Assembly: GCF_025643595.1 (NCBI RefSeq)
Contig: NZ_CP102826.1
Span: forward strand, 4,030,001-4,094,000
DNA from: Saccharopolyspora rosea
GTDB taxonomy: Bacteria > Actinomycetota > Actinomycetes > Mycobacteriales > Pseudonocardiaceae
Reading direction: 5' to 3'
Length of the DNA: 64,000 nt
In this document: positions 1-8,500 of the stretch, piece by piece
Layout: each line of letters starts with the position of its first letter
Numbering within the stretch: the first letter of the stretch is position 1
Program-made: the position numbers and the translations under genes
Notes under the pieces: generated by a model
Told to the model about the DNA's origin: nothing
What the model saw: the letters and a program-made list of their open reading frames with translations, nothing else
The model's database searches: none

Positions 1-1
1 G

Positions 2-301
2 CACCGCCAGGAGTTCGCAAGAACCCGCACCGCGTCAGATTCCGCAATAGCCGCACGCGTTTTCCGGGGTCCACGGTGGACTGCCGTCGCCGTTGCGACC
101 CACCTCGCCGACGTGATCCTGCCCTGCCTCGACGTGCCAGTGCTGCACCGCCCGGTCCCGGCACCGGTGCACCCCGGGCTGCACGGCCGCGCCCGCGGCC
201 CGGCCCTGCCGGCGGCGCTGGCCGCGGTGTGGGAGTTCCTCATCGCGGCAGGCGTCGTCGGCGATCCACCGCGACGTTTCCGGCCCGCGCCGGGTGGCTA
301 G
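2..301 (+). CDS. 3' end of an unidentified gene (cut by window edge)
   Basis: A plus-strand frame is open from the window edge to a TAG at 299-301, giving at least 99 residues without a stop. The C-terminal part has alternating hydrophobic and charged stretches (LPAALAAVWEFLIAAGVV) like the end of a folded protein, but I do not recognise a family. The next small gene starts 9 nt after the stop. Random open frames are common at this G+C, so this is a weak call. An antisense frame over the same stretch looks arginine-rich and less protein-like. Confidence 0.3.
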   Translation, partial: HRQEFARTRTASDSAIAARVFRGPRWTAVAVATHLADVILPCLDVPVLHRPVPAPVHPGLHGRARGPALPAALAAVWEFLIAAGVVGDPPRRFRPAPGG

Positions 302-310
302 CCGAACGGT

Positions 311-622
311 ATGTCCGCACGAGAACCGCGCGAGCCCCCGGCCCGCCCCGGGAAGTGGGCGTGGCTGGGCGTGATCGCTTTGGTCGTCGTGCTGGTGGCG
401 CTGCTGTTCGCGTTCTTCGCCACCGGCCTGCGACGCACCGGGGCACGACGGGAGGAGGTGACGCTGATGAGACCACTGTGGACTGTCAGGACGTACCGCT
501 GGGGCCCGCTGCGGGTGCGCCGCGGACCGCTCGGCGGGCGTTGCTGGTCGCTGCGGCTGGGACCGTGGTCGCTGCACGGCCGCACCCGGGCCCGCGGCCA
601 CCGGTCCGTCCGGTGGAGCTGA
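311..622 (+). CDS. Small single-pass membrane protein, unknown function
   Basis: The predicted protein has 103 residues. A charged, proline-rich N terminus (about 1-18) is followed by one clear transmembrane helix (about 19-41, WAWLGVIALVVVLVALLFAFF) and an arginine- and tryptophan-rich C-terminal tail. No known domain is recognised. The ATG has no good Shine-Dalgarno sequence, but it follows the previous stop by only 9 nt, so coupling is possible. The TGA stop at 620-622 is exactly the target triplet of the MITE that begins at 623, so the element duplicated the stop codon when it inserted. The membrane helix supports a real gene; the start is uncertain. Confidence 0.45.
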   Translation: MSAREPREPPARPGKWAWLGVIALVVVLVALLFAFFATGLRRTGARREEVTLMRPLWTVRTYRWGPLRVRRGPLGGRCWSLRLGPWSLHGRTRARGHRSVRWS

Positions 623-763
623 GAGCCTGTCTTTGAACTCGTTTTGCATGGCGGTGCCGGTGGCGGAACCTCAGCGGTGCCGGTTGCTTGCGTACTCACC
701 GAAAGAGAAAGCGGCTGACGCCGCTTGCACGACCCTTCCGGGAGCAAGTTCAAAGACAGGAGC
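623..763. mobile_element. MITE copy 1 (short form, complete, 141 bp)
   Basis: The ends are inverted repeats: GAGCCTGTCTTTGAAC on the left and the complement of GTTCAAAGACAGGAGC on the right. They are flanked by a 3-bp duplication TGA (620-622 and 764-766). The interior holds a hairpin AAGCGGC-TGAC-GCCGCTT with an adjoining AAAGAGAAA tract, so a U-rich run would follow the hairpin in minus-strand transcripts. There is no coding capacity. The termini match those of the IS5-family element at 33814-34776, the likely source of transposase. The copy lies between convergent genes (311-622 and 772-1230) and could terminate transcription of the minus-strand gene. Confidence 0.85.
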
Positions 764-771
764 TGAGCTGT

Positions 772-1230
772 TCACCGACGGGGGCGCGAGCCGCCGACCG
801 GGATCCGATCTCCGGCGCGGTTTTCCGGCCGCGGCGCGATCCGCTGCGCCGGGACCGCCGCGGGCGTGGTGGTGGTGCGGCTCCGCACGCAGGTCCACCC
901 CAGCACCGAGCCGACCACGGCCGCGCCCGCCAGCACCGCCAGCTCCGCGGTGTCGGCGCGCCCGTCCCACTGCAGGACGCCGAGCCGGTGCGCCACGAAG
1001 CCGTTGAAGAACATCCAGCCCAGCACGGCGGTGACCAGCGCGCCCGGGACGTTGCGCGCCAGGGCGGCGTAACCGGAGACGGCGATGGCCAGCACGACCA
1101 GACCGGCCACCGCACCACCGGCGAGCGCGGCCGCCCACGCGGGCACCGCCGCGACGACCATCGCGAAGAAACCGGCCCCGCAGCTCGCTCCGACGGACCA
1201 ACCGCGGGAACCCGTGGTGCCGCAGCGCAT
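772..1230 (-). CDS. Four-helix integral membrane protein, unknown function
   Basis: The protein has 152 residues from the ATG at 1230, which is preceded by a clear GGAGG ribosome site; the frame extends further upstream but that part is arginine-rich and not protein-like. About four hydrophobic helices are visible (around 13-31, 34-53, 60-77 and 93-112), followed by a polar C-terminal tail rich in R, T and P. A Trp/Phe-containing segment (LGWMFFNGFVAHRLGV) lies in the third helix. I cannot place it in a family. It is convergent with the small gene ending at 622, with MITE copy 1 between them. Confidence 0.6.
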   Translation of the reverse strand: MRCGTTGSRGWSVGASCGAGFFAMVVAAVPAWAAALAGGAVAGLVVLAIAVSGYAALARNVPGALVTAVLGWMFFNGFVAHRLGVLQWDGRADTAELAVLAGAAVVGSVLGWTCVRSRTTTTPAAVPAQRIAPRPENRAGDRIPVGGSRPRR

Positions 1231-1285
1231 CGCACGGCCTCCGTTCCCCTCGGGCCACCACCGGCGGCGGTGAGCACGCACCCGG

Positions 1286-1513
1286 TCAACCGCGCCGCGG
1301 ACGCCACCGGTGCCATCGTGGCGGAACGGCGACGCCACCGGCGCGCTCCCGGACGCCCGCGCGCCGCGCGGTTGCGGGAGTGCGCGCGTCGTCCGGCTCC
1401 GCCGCGGAACGGGGTGCGGTGTCCTCGCCCGGCCGGTCCAGCCACGCCTGCACGCCCCGCAGCACGATCGCGGCCACCACGAAGGCACCCACCAGGATCA
1501 CCACGTCGATCAT
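1286..1513 (-). CDS. Small membrane-anchored protein, unknown function
   Basis: The protein has 75 residues. It starts at the ATG at 1513, which has a strong GGAGGAAG ribosome site 8-9 nt upstream. An N-terminal transmembrane helix (about 2-20, IDVVILVGAFVVAAIVL) is followed by a hydrophilic, proline- and arginine-rich tail. It lies about 55 bp upstream of the four-helix membrane protein on the same strand and may be co-transcribed with it. No function can be assigned. Confidence 0.5.
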   Translation of the reverse strand: MIDVVILVGAFVVAAIVLRGVQAWLDRPGEDTAPRSAAEPDDARTPATARRAGVRERAGGVAVPPRWHRWRPRRG

Positions 1514-1747
1514 GTCGCCCGGCTTCCTCCGACGAACTCCGCCACCACGAGGATGCCCCGCTGCCGCGCGGCGGGACGCGCCGGGAGACGCGTTCTTGAC
1601 GGACCGCCGGGCGTTCCTGACGCGTTCCTGACCACCGGGGACCTCGTGATCCATCGACCACGTTCGGTGGAAGACGGGTTTTTCCCGCGAAGCCCGGGGT
1701 AGTCCGGCACCGTGACGATTCCGAACCGGGGAAGGACGGTGACCAGG

Positions 1748-2443
1748 ATGATCTCACGCGCTTCGGGGCTGCTCGGGGGTGCGGCCCTGTTGGCGGCGAT
1801 GACGGTGCCCGGCGTCGCGGCGACCGCGAGCCCGGCAACGCCCGCGGTCCACCCGACCGCCGCGTTGTCCCAACAGGACGAGACGTTCATGACGCAGGCC
1901 GCGCAGGTGAACCTGACCGAGATCGACGCGGGCGAGCTCGCGCTGCAGAAGGCCACCACACCGCAGGCCAGGTCGCTGGCGCAGGAAACGCTCACCGACC
2001 ACCGCAACGCGCAGAGCCACCTCGAACAGGTGGCGCGGGACAAGGGCGTGACGCTGCCGTCGTCGCCGAACGCGCAGCAGCAGGCCATCGGCAACAAGCT
2101 CAAGAGCGCTTCCGGCGCCATGTTCGACACCACCTACCTGCAGGCCCAGATCGCCGGGCACGAGGAGGCGTACACCCAGACCCGCGCCGAGATCTCGTCC
2201 GGCAGCGACGCCGCCGTGCAGGACTTCGCGAAGAACTTCCTCCCGGCCGTGAGCAGACACCTCAGCCACGCCCGGGCGGCCGCGGCCGAGCTCGGGGTGG
2301 CGCCGAAGGGCGCCAACACCGGTTCCGGCGGCCAGGCCGGAAGCGCACCGCTGCGCACCACCGACGTCGCCCTGGCGGCCGGTGGTCTGGCGCTGGCGGG
2401 TGCCGGTGCGGTGCTGCTGCGCCGTCGCCGCCGGTTCGGATGA
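1748..2443 (+). CDS. DUF4142 secreted protein with C-terminal membrane anchor
   Basis: The protein has 231 residues from the ATG at 1748; an in-frame GTG at 1739 is possible, since the GGAAGGA sits just before it. A signal peptide (about 1-25, ending near AAT) is followed by a ferritin-like helical DUF4142 domain (about 40-190, with the family-typical pattern of Q-rich helices and SxLAQxxLxDHxxAQ). A glycine-rich linker then leads to a hydrophobic helix and an RRRRR tail. This end has the layout of a cell-wall sorting signal, but no LPxTG or LAxTG is visible; APLRTT precedes the helix. The stop overlaps the start of the sortase gene by 4 bp, so the two products probably act together at the envelope. 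Confidence 0.85.
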   Translation: MISRASGLLGGAALLAAMTVPGVAATASPATPAVHPTAALSQQDETFMTQAAQVNLTEIDAGELALQKATTPQARSLAQETLTDHRNAQSHLEQVARDKGVTLPSSPNAQQQAIGNKLKSASGAMFDTTYLQAQIAGHEEAYTQTRAEISSGSDAAVQDFAKNFLPAVSRHLSHARAAAAELGVAPKGANTGSGGQAGSAPLRTTDVALAAGGLALAGAGAVLLRRRRRFG

Positions 2444-3063
2444 GGTCGTGGCGGCGCCGGGTGCCGGAGATCGCGCTGGCGCTCGGTCTGCTCGTCGCGG
2501 CGGCGGGACTCGCGCACTGGCTGGTGGGCGGTCCCGAGCTGCCGCGCACCGGAACGGTACCGGCGGCCCACGCCGGTCCTGATCCCGCGCCGGAGCGCGC
2601 AACACCGCTCCCCGCGTCGCCGGACGAGGCGCCGCGGGGGGTGCACCTGCCGACGCTGGGGGTGAACGCGCCGGTCGACCCGGTACTGCCCGGCCGGGAC
2701 GGTGGGCTGGGCGTTCCCGGGCCGCCCGGCGTGGTCGGTTGGTGGAGCGCCGGTGCCGCGCCGGGAGCCCGGCGCGGCACCGTCGTGCTGGCCGGGCACG
2801 TCGACACGCAGCGCGGCGGCCGGGGCGCGTTCTTCCGCGTGGGCGATCTCCAGCCGGGCGACCCGGTCACCGTCACCACCGCGCGCAGCACGGTCCGGTA
2901 CCGGATCGCGGCGGTGCGCGGCTATCCCAAGGCGTCCCTGCCGCCCGACGTGTTCGACCGCACCGGTCGTCCCCGGCTCGTGCTGATCACGTGCGGCGGA
3001 CCGTTCGACGAGGGCACCAAGGAGTACGCCGACAACGTCGTCGCCTACGCCGTCCCGGCCTGA
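2440..3063 (+). CDS. Class E/F-type sortase
   Basis: The protein has 207 residues with an N-terminal membrane anchor (about 9-29) and a proline-rich stalk. The sortase beta-barrel (about 65-206) carries the catalytic His in LAGHVDT (H120) and the catalytic Cys in LVLITCGG (C185). Sortases cleave sorting motifs and attach secreted proteins to the wall, or act as small housekeeping transpeptidases. I could not place the third catalytic residue (Arg) with confidence: the usual position before DNVV is Ala here. The start overlaps the DUF4142 stop (ATGA), so a dedicated enzyme-substrate pair is plausible. Confidence 0.88.
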   Translation: MRSWRRRVPEIALALGLLVAAAGLAHWLVGGPELPRTGTVPAAHAGPDPAPERATPLPASPDEAPRGVHLPTLGVNAPVDPVLPGRDGGLGVPGPPGVVGWWSAGAAPGARRGTVVLAGHVDTQRGGRGAFFRVGDLQPGDPVTVTTARSTVRYRIAAVRGYPKASLPPDVFDRTGRPRLVLITCGGPFDEGTKEYADNVVAYAVPA

Positions 3064-3065
3064 AC

Positions 3066-3108
3066 GCCGGTTCCGCCACCCGGAGCGAGTTCGAAGCCGG
3101 GCGCTCAG
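3066..3108. repeat. Decayed right end of the MITE family
   Basis: The short convergent junction between the sortase and the GNAT gene contains GGTTCCGCCACCCGG followed by GAGTTCGAAGCCGGGCGCTC. This resembles the right end of the long MITE form (GGTTCCGC...GAGTTCGAAGACAGGCTC) with several substitutions and a small deletion. No left end remains. I read it as a degenerate remnant; chance similarity is possible over so short a stretch. Confidence 0.45.
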
Positions 3109-3971
3109 GGGTCGACGGCGTGTTCGGTGAACCGGCCGCAGGAGCGGAAACCCAGTCGGCGGTAGACGGGCTCGCCGTCGCCGGACGCCTGCAGGACCGC
3201 GATGCGGTGGTCCCGCTCGCGGGCCGCGTGGAGGGCGGCGAGCGTGATGGCTCCGCCGTGGCCGCGCCGGCGGTGGGCGGCGAGGGTGCAGATGTTGTAG
3301 ATCCCGGCAACCCCCGCGTGGTGGAACACTTCGGCCGAGCAGACCGGACGGCCGTCCACGTAGCCGACCAGGTAACGGGCCGGGCACTGCGCGGCCAGCG
3401 CCTGCGGGGCGGCCCGGGCGAAGAAGCGGCGGACGGCGTCGGAAGGCGGGGTCCAGTTCGCGGCGATGACCGCGGCGTAGTCGGCGAGCTGTTCAGGCGT
3501 GGCCACCGCCTGGATGTCCAGTCCCCGGGCGGCGGGCAGCGGCGGGGTGTCGTCCAGCTCGGCCCACATCGCCGTCTCGTGTTCGGACACCGGCAGACCG
3601 GCCGCCACCAGGCGCGCGGGCAGGTCCGGTGGTGTCGAGGCAGGCCCGACCCACCAGGAGAAGCGGCGGCCGGTGCGCGCCAGCTCCCGAGCGGTTTCGG
3701 CGATGCGCGCCGCGGCGGTGGCGGCGGTGAAGCGGGCCGCGGCAACGACGTTGAACGTGTCGTCGTCCAGGCCGCTGTCGGCCACCAGGAGGTCACTGGC
3801 CTCCGCGACGGTCGCACCCGCCATGCTCCGGTGCAGGTGGCAGGCGTGTTCGGCCAGGTTCCGCTCCATCCTGTCCGTCAGGTCGGCTGCATCGCGACAA
3901 TGGGCGTTCACAGCGGACGATCCCAACACGGCCGGGCTGAGCTTCGCACGTGATTTCGGGGTGTCCGGCAC
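3105..3971 (-). CDS. GNAT-family N-acetyltransferase
   Basis: The protein has 288 residues. The C-terminal half is a GNAT fold with the acetyl-CoA loop [12 protein letters not shown] (R/Q-x-x-G-x-G/A) and the beta4-to-beta5 region [16 protein letters not shown]. The N-terminal half resembles the degenerate leading domain of two-domain actinobacterial GNATs. The substrate is unknown. The first start (GTG at 3971) lies 4 nt after the upstream stop, suggesting coupling, but it has a poor ribosome site; Met at 3869 ([14 protein letters not shown]) is where family-like sequence begins and may be the true start. Confidence 0.8.
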   Translation of the reverse strand: MPDTPKSRAKLSPAVLGSSAVNAHCRDAADLTDRMERNLAEHACHLHRSMAGATVAEASDLLVADSGLDDDTFNVVAAARFTAATAAARIAETARELARTGRRFSWWVGPASTPPDLPARLVAAGLPVSEHETAMWAELDDTPPLPAARGLDIQAVATPEQLADYAAVIAANWTPPSDAVRRFFARAAPQALAAQCPARYLVGYVDGRPVCSAEVFHHAGVAGIYNICTLAAHRRRGHGGAITLAALHAARERDHRIAVLQASGDGEPVYRRLGFRSCGRFTEHAVDP

Positions 3972-3975
3972 GCTG

Positions 3976-5556
3976 CTACCGGCCGGGTGCGGACGGGTGG
4001 ACGTCCCCGGCGGGCCCGGCCCCGAAGGCGCGCAGCAGGTTCCCGGTGATCGCGCCCACCACCGGAGCCGGGCAGGACCGGCCGTCCGCGCAGGGCGCCA
4101 GGGCCGGGATCCAGTTGTTGGTGCCGGAATCCCACACCCCGGCCCGCCCCTTCGGGTCGGTGTGGTAGGTCATGTCGGAGTAGAAGGTGTCGCCGTCGCG
4201 GGTGCGCGCTTGGGCGTGCCGGGCGTCCAGCGGCGAGTGGGCGAAGACCTGCACGTGCGGCGGGCGCGGCCCCGGCGGTTGCAGGCTGTCGACGTCGGAG
4301 CGGATCACCCCGGGGACCGCCTGACCGCTGCGCAGGCCCGTTCCGGCGAAGATCCACGCGCCGGCGTCGGCGACGCGCAGCGCGCCGGGCTGCGCGTCCG
4401 GGGCGAGGAATCCGTTGTACGACTCGCCGACGAAGTCGTCCGCCGGCCACGCGGCCGGTGGTGACGCCCAGGTGTTGCCGGTGACCTCCATCCGGTCGCC
4501 CCGGCCGTTGAGCGGGTCCTCCGCCGCGTCGCGGTAGTCGACCACCTCCCGGTTCGGGCCCCGGGCCGAGGGTTGCAGGCGCACGTGCCGCAACATGCCG
4601 CTGGCGCCGAAGAACGCGATGTTCACCCCGGCGTCGTGCGCGGCGACGGCGGCCCGCCGCTCCCGCAGCGACCAGCACTCGTCGTGGCCGAGCGAGAACA
4701 GCGCCCGGTGCGCGGTCGCCGCCTCCGGGTGGTCGACCAGGGTGATGTCGGTGGCGTAGTCCACGTCGAGGCCGTTGCGCTCCAGCCACTGCACCAGCGG
4801 CAGTTCCAGGGCGAGGAAGTCCCCGCTGCCCTGACCGCCGTTGTAGGAGAACTCGTAGGGCCGGTCGAACGAGACCACCCGCGCCCGCGAGCACAGCGGG
4901 TACCCGCCGGACGGGCAGTCGCCGCGGCCGACGTAGAAGTCGTAGCCGCCGTAGGGGTTCCACGCCTGCCAGGTGAGCACGTCGTTCTTGACCAGGTAGG
5001 TCGCGCGGCCGTGCGGGTCCCACACGGTGAGCGGGACGTAGCTCTGCTGCCCGCGGTCGCCCACCAGCTTCAGCAGGTAGTCGCCGGGGACGAAGTCGGC
5101 CGTGACCGGGATCCGCGCGGTGGGGGCCCATCCGGCGCAGGAGACCGCGTTGACCCCACCGGCCACCGGGCAGGGCGGCTGCCGCGTGCCGCGCAGCGGC
5201 GGCGAGCTCCACACCAGCCGGGCTCCCCTGCCCTGGTAGTGGCCCATCCGGTACGCCTCGACGCGCATCGCGGGCGCGTCGGTGGACGCCGACAGCGTCA
5301 CGGTGTCGCCCTGCGCGGCGTAGGTGCGGTCGGCGAACCCGGCCATCTCTCCCGGTGGTGTCCCGGTGATCCGCCACGAGTCGGTGCCCGGGCGCTGGTT
5401 CTCCCGCACCACCCGGTCCGACCGCACGCCGTTGGGGCCCGCGCTCGTCCCCGCAGCACCCGACGGCGGCCGTGGTGCGGGCGGTTGCGCCCCGCTGCAC
5501 GCCACCGCGATCAGCAGGCTCCACGCGAGGAATCCCGCCAGCACGGCACGTCGCAT
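3976..5556 (-). CDS. Lipoprotein with N,N-dimethylformamidase beta-subunit-like domain
   Basis: The protein has 526 residues from the ATG at 5556, which has a GGGAGAG site; the upstream extension of the frame looks non-coding. The signal peptide carries a lipobox (LLIAVAC), so it should be a surface lipoprotein. An immunoglobulin-like segment (about 60-200) is followed by the large domain seen in the big subunit of DMF amidohydrolase ([34 protein letters not shown]). In characterised DMFase this chain carries a mononuclear iron site; secreted actinobacterial homologues have no proven substrate. It is followed closely by the GNAT gene. Confidence 0.75.
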   Translation of the reverse strand: MRRAVLAGFLAWSLLIAVACSGAQPPAPRPPSGAAGTSAGPNGVRSDRVVRENQRPGTDSWRITGTPPGEMAGFADRTYAAQGDTVTLSASTDAPAMRVEAYRMGHYQGRGARLVWSSPPLRGTRQPPCPVAGGVNAVSCAGWAPTARIPVTADFVPGDYLLKLVGDRGQQSYVPLTVWDPHGRATYLVKNDVLTWQAWNPYGGYDFYVGRGDCPSGGYPLCSRARVVSFDRPYEFSYNGGQGSGDFLALELPLVQWLERNGLDVDYATDITLVDHPEAATAHRALFSLGHDECWSLRERRAAVAAHDAGVNIAFFGASGMLRHVRLQPSARGPNREVVDYRDAAEDPLNGRGDRMEVTGNTWASPPAAWPADDFVGESYNGFLAPDAQPGALRVADAGAWIFAGTGLRSGQAVPGVIRSDVDSLQPPGPRPPHVQVFAHSPLDARHAQARTRDGDTFYSDMTYHTDPKGRAGVWDSGTNNWIPALAPCADGRSCPAPVVGAITGNLLRAFGAGPAGDVHPSAPGR

Positions 5557-5718
5557 CGGCTCTCCCGGGGGACGGCGGATCCGCGCGAACGCGGCATCCG
5601 GGTCGATCGGCCCTCCCGCCCGCGGCGGGCACTCCGCACGGTGGGCGTCAGGCACGAGGAGGTGGTCTCCATGCGGGTGCGTCCGACGCCCGGTGCGGCG
5701 CGGCACCGCGCCGCACCG

Positions 5719-6057
5719 TCAGCTGCGCGCCAGGGCCTTCTCCAGTTCCTCCTTGGTCATCTTGGAGCGGCCCTTGATGTTCTGGCGGCGGGCGTCCTCG
5801 TAGAGCTGCTGCTTGGTGCGCCCGCCCGGCCCGTACCGCTTGCCGGACCGGATACCGCCGCGCCGCTGGGGCGGGATGTCCTGCGTCGAGACCTTGCTGC
5901 GCCGTTCGGCCTGCCCGCGCTGGGCCCGGTCCTTGTTGACCGTGCGCGCGGCGATCTCCTCGGCGCGGCCGGTGCTCGAACCGCGCTCCCGGGCGCCTTC
6001 CTTGATGTGCTCGTACTGGCGCTCCTGCTTGCGGTTCCACCCTTTCTGCCGCGGCAT
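5719..6057 (-). CDS. Small basic protein with C-terminal Rho-N-like (SAP-like) motif
   Basis: The protein has 112 residues, is highly charged and very basic. It starts at the ATG at 6057, 8 nt after GAGGAGG; a GTG 9 nt upstream is too close to that site. The C-terminal 35 residues (TKQQLYEDARRQNIKGRSKM, then TKEELEKAL) form a helix-extended-helix motif like Rho-N/SAP nucleic-acid-binding domains. Homologues in actinomycetes are often labelled plasmid stabilisation protein without experimental support. A nucleic-acid-binding role is inferred. Confidence 0.75.
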   Translation of the reverse strand: MPRQKGWNRKQERQYEHIKEGARERGSSTGRAEEIAARTVNKDRAQRGQAERRSKVSTQDIPPQRRGGIRSGKRYGPGGRTKQQLYEDARRQNIKGRSKMTKEELEKALARS

Positions 6058-6291
6058 CCGTCTCACCTCCTCGTATTCTTGCTACATGTTCGGCACTACC
6101 CGGTGAGCTGGGCGAACACACCTTCCCCGCCACCGCGGCGGTGTCCGGTGTGGCGCAACGCGACGACTGGGCCCACCGGGACACGACGCCGGATCCACCC
6201 GAACGGATGATCCGGGGCTCCGGCAGGTTCATCCCCGCCCGTCGACGGCGCATCCCGCCGAGTACGGGTCCGCACGGAACGAGGAGCGACG

Positions 6292-6777
6292 ATGGAGGAC
6301 ACACGCGCCACCTGGTTCAGCGCCGAGGCGTACGAGCGGCTGCGGCGGGAACTCGACGAGCTCATCGCCCGGCGACCGGCGGTCGCGGCGGAGATCGACC
6401 GGGCCCGCCGGGAGGGCGATCCGCGGGAGAACAGCGGCTACCAGGTCGCGGTCGAGGAGCAGGAGATGCAGGAGGCCCGCATCCGGGAGCTGCGCGCGCT
6501 GCTGCGCGACGCCCGCACCGGCCCGGCGCCCCGGCACGCCGACGTCGCCGAACCGGGCACGCTGCTGACCCTGCGGTTCGCCGACGGCGAGACGGAGACG
6601 TTCCTGCTGGCCTCGCACGAGGAGTCGGCGCCCGGCGCGGCCGACGTCGTCTCGACGCGTTCCCCGCTGGGCACGGCGCTGCTGGGCGCCCGGGTGGGCG
6701 AGGAGCGCGAGTACGACCTGCCCGGCGGTGAGCACATGCGGGTGGAGGTCACCAAGATCGAGCCGTACCAGGGGTGA
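6292..6777 (+). CDS. GreA/GreB-family transcription factor-like protein
   Basis: The protein has 161 residues, the usual GreA length. The N-terminal coiled coil (about 10-78) includes the tip region REGDPRENSGYQVA, aligned with the GreA DLxENAEY loop whose acidic residues reach the RNA polymerase active site. The C-terminal FKBP-like domain (about 85-160) ends in VEVTKIEP. GreA factors rescue backtracked polymerase by RNA cleavage. The tip keeps the acidic pair (GD, E), so activity is possible, but it differs enough that it may be an accessory paralogue. The start follows GGAACGAGGAGCGACG. Confidence 0.82.
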   Translation: MEDTRATWFSAEAYERLRRELDELIARRPAVAAEIDRARREGDPRENSGYQVAVEEQEMQEARIRELRALLRDARTGPAPRHADVAEPGTLLTLRFADGETETFLLASHEESAPGAADVVSTRSPLGTALLGARVGEEREYDLPGGEHMRVEVTKIEPYQG

Positions 6778-6860
6778 CCTGCGGGTTTGCCACCCGGCGC
6801 GGACCGGGTACCCACCAGCTGCGAGTCCAGCGGCTCGGCCACGCGCGAAGGAGTGCGAGC

Positions 6861-7538
6861 ATGCCCGACCCCGGCAGCCACAAGTACGACGTCAAACGCG
6901 CCCGGCGCCGTGCCGAGTACGAGAACCGCGAGGGCGTGCCCGACCAGCGCGCCGACCGCGCGGCCAACGAGGACCTCCAGCAGGTCCACCCGCCGCGCCG
7001 CCCGGCCGACGACCGCGCGGCAGGACCGCTCGGCGAACGCCCGTCCGGCGAACCGGGCGGGCAGGGCCGGGAACGCGACCGCGAGGGCGGCGGGATCCGC
7101 GTGCGCAGCAGCGCGTTCAACGACCACGGCCCGCTCCCGCGCCGGTGCAGCCGCGAAGGCGGCAACATCCCGCCCGCCCTGGAGTGGGAGGGCGTCCCGG
7201 ACGGCACCGCCGAGATCGCCGTGGTCTGCGAGGACCCGGACGCCCCCGGCGGCACGTTCCTGCACTGGCTGGTCACCGGCATCGACCCGCAGGTCACCGC
7301 CATCGGCGACCGCGAGATGCCGGAGGGCGCGGTGGAGTCCCGCAACGACTTCGGCGAGTACGGCTGGGGCGGCCCGATGCCGCCCGCCGGCGACCCGCCG
7401 CACCGCTACTTCTTCCACGTCCACGCCTCGTCCCGACCGCTGCACCTGTTCCCGGACTCCACAGTGGACGACCTGCGGGACAGGCTGGCCGAGTCCGAAC
7501 TCGCCCACGGCAACATCGTCGGCCGCTACCAGCGCTGA
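6861..7538 (+). CDS. YbhB/PEBP-family protein with charged N-terminal extension
   Basis: The protein has 225 residues from the ATG at 6861, preceded by GAAGGAG. The first 75 residues are highly charged, low-complexity and probably disordered. The PEBP/RKIP-like domain (about 76-225) shows VCEDPDAPGGTFLHWLV, the P-x-x-HRY segment (DPPHRYFFHVHA) and a ligand pocket typical of the YbhB branch. Bacterial members have no firmly known role. The gene ends in a convergent junction with a strong hairpin. Confidence 0.85.
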   Translation: MPDPGSHKYDVKRARRRAEYENREGVPDQRADRAANEDLQQVHPPRRPADDRAAGPLGERPSGEPGGQGRERDREGGGIRVRSSAFNDHGPLPRRCSREGGNIPPALEWEGVPDGTAEIAVVCEDPDAPGGTFLHWLVTGIDPQVTAIGDREMPEGAVESRNDFGEYGWGGPMPPAGDPPHRYFFHVHASSRPLHLFPDSTVDDLRDRLAESELAHGNIVGRYQR

Positions 7539-7545
7539 CAACGAA

Positions 7546-7580
7546 AACGGCGCCCGCGTCAGGAGAACGCGGGCGCCGTT
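7546..7580. terminator. Bidirectional terminator hairpin
   Basis: A perfect 14-bp stem (AACGGCGCCCGCGT at 7546-7559 paired with 7567-7580) closes a 7-nt loop. A-rich sequence (GAAAA) lies on the left and a short T pair follows on the right. It sits between the convergent PEBP and APH-like genes and can serve both strands. Confidence 0.8.
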
Positions 7581-7598
7581 CGGCTGTGGGATCAGTCT

Positions 7599-8492
7599 TC
7601 ACGACAACCCCGCCAGTCGGTGGTGAACCCACGTCCGCGCCGCGTCCACCAGCGGCCGCCGATGGGAACCACTGGAGTGCCGCACCACGTACTCCCACAC
7701 ACCGAGCAGCGTCACGGCGAACGCGGTCACGGTGCCGTTGGAAGCGCCGCGCAACGCGGGGATCCCCTGAGCCCAGGCTTCTGCCTCATCGGGACTGTGT
7801 CCCTCGGCCAGCAGACGGACCACCAGAACGGCAGGGTCCACCCATGCGGGCGCGCGCCGCGACCACGCCCAGTCGATGACCTGCACGCGGGAGCCGACCA
7901 GGATGTTCAGCTCGTGGAGATCAGTGTGCGCAAGGGTGTCCCCACGACCCAGCGCTTCCAACCCGTCCTGCTCCCACGCCACGAACCGGTCCAGGTTCTC
8001 CCGAATCCAGGAGTCCGCGCCCTGCACTCCGCCGTCGCGACGAATGCGGCGCCATGCCGCCAATCGACCCCACTGATCGGCCAACGTCGGTACGTTCACG
8101 GGGCACGGGGTCAGCTCCTCACCGAGGGCCGTGACCGCGTCTCGTACCCGCGGCAGATCCGGCGACCCCGGCGACAGGTCCGCGTGGTGCCCCTCGGCGT
8201 AGTCGTACCCGTTGATCACCCATCCGTCGACGTCCACATACCAGATCAGCCGAGGAGCCTCGGCAGGCAAGTACGGCCCGACCAGGCGTTCATGCCGGTG
8301 CAGTCGCGCCTGCTCGGAGTCAGCCAATACTCCCTTGACGAAACACGCCCCTCCGTCACCCAGGTGCAGGGTGACGGAGAGATCCGAATTCCGGCCGGCG
8401 GACGGACTGGACGCGCTGACGACGTGCCCGCAGTGCGATTCGATTGCAACGCGCACGGCGGTGGGCAGATCGCCCCACTTCCACCGGGTCAT
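7599..8492 (-). CDS. Aminoglycoside phosphotransferase (APH)-fold kinase
   Basis: The protein has 297 residues. The APH/choline-kinase fold is shown by the catalytic loop LAHTDLHELNIL (H189, D191, N196) and the metal-binding segment VQVIDWAW (D207). The N-lobe is short with a candidate ATP-lysine in ACFVKG. Genomic APH-like kinases of actinomycetes phosphorylate diverse small molecules, so drug resistance should not be assumed. It lies 8 bp downstream of the next gene on the same strand and belongs to the XRE/DUF397 neighbourhood. Confidence 0.82.
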   Translation of the reverse strand: MTRWKWGDLPTAVRVAIESHCGHVVSASSPSAGRNSDLSVTLHLGDGGACFVKGVLADSEQARLHRHERLVGPYLPAEAPRLIWYVDVDGWVINGYDYAEGHHADLSPGSPDLPRVRDAVTALGEELTPCPVNVPTLADQWGRLAAWRRIRRDGGVQGADSWIRENLDRFVAWEQDGLEALGRGDTLAHTDLHELNILVGSRVQVIDWAWSRRAPAWVDPAVLVVRLLAEGHSPDEAEAWAQGIPALRGASNGTVTAFAVTLLGVWEYVVRHSSGSHRRPLVDAARTWVHHRLAGLS

Positions 8493-8500
8493 TGCTCAAC

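Noticed and set aside
7599-8492. Aminoglycoside resistance gene
   Set aside because: The APH fold is clear, but sequence gives no evidence of drug specificity, and genomic APH-like kinases are common in actinomycetes.
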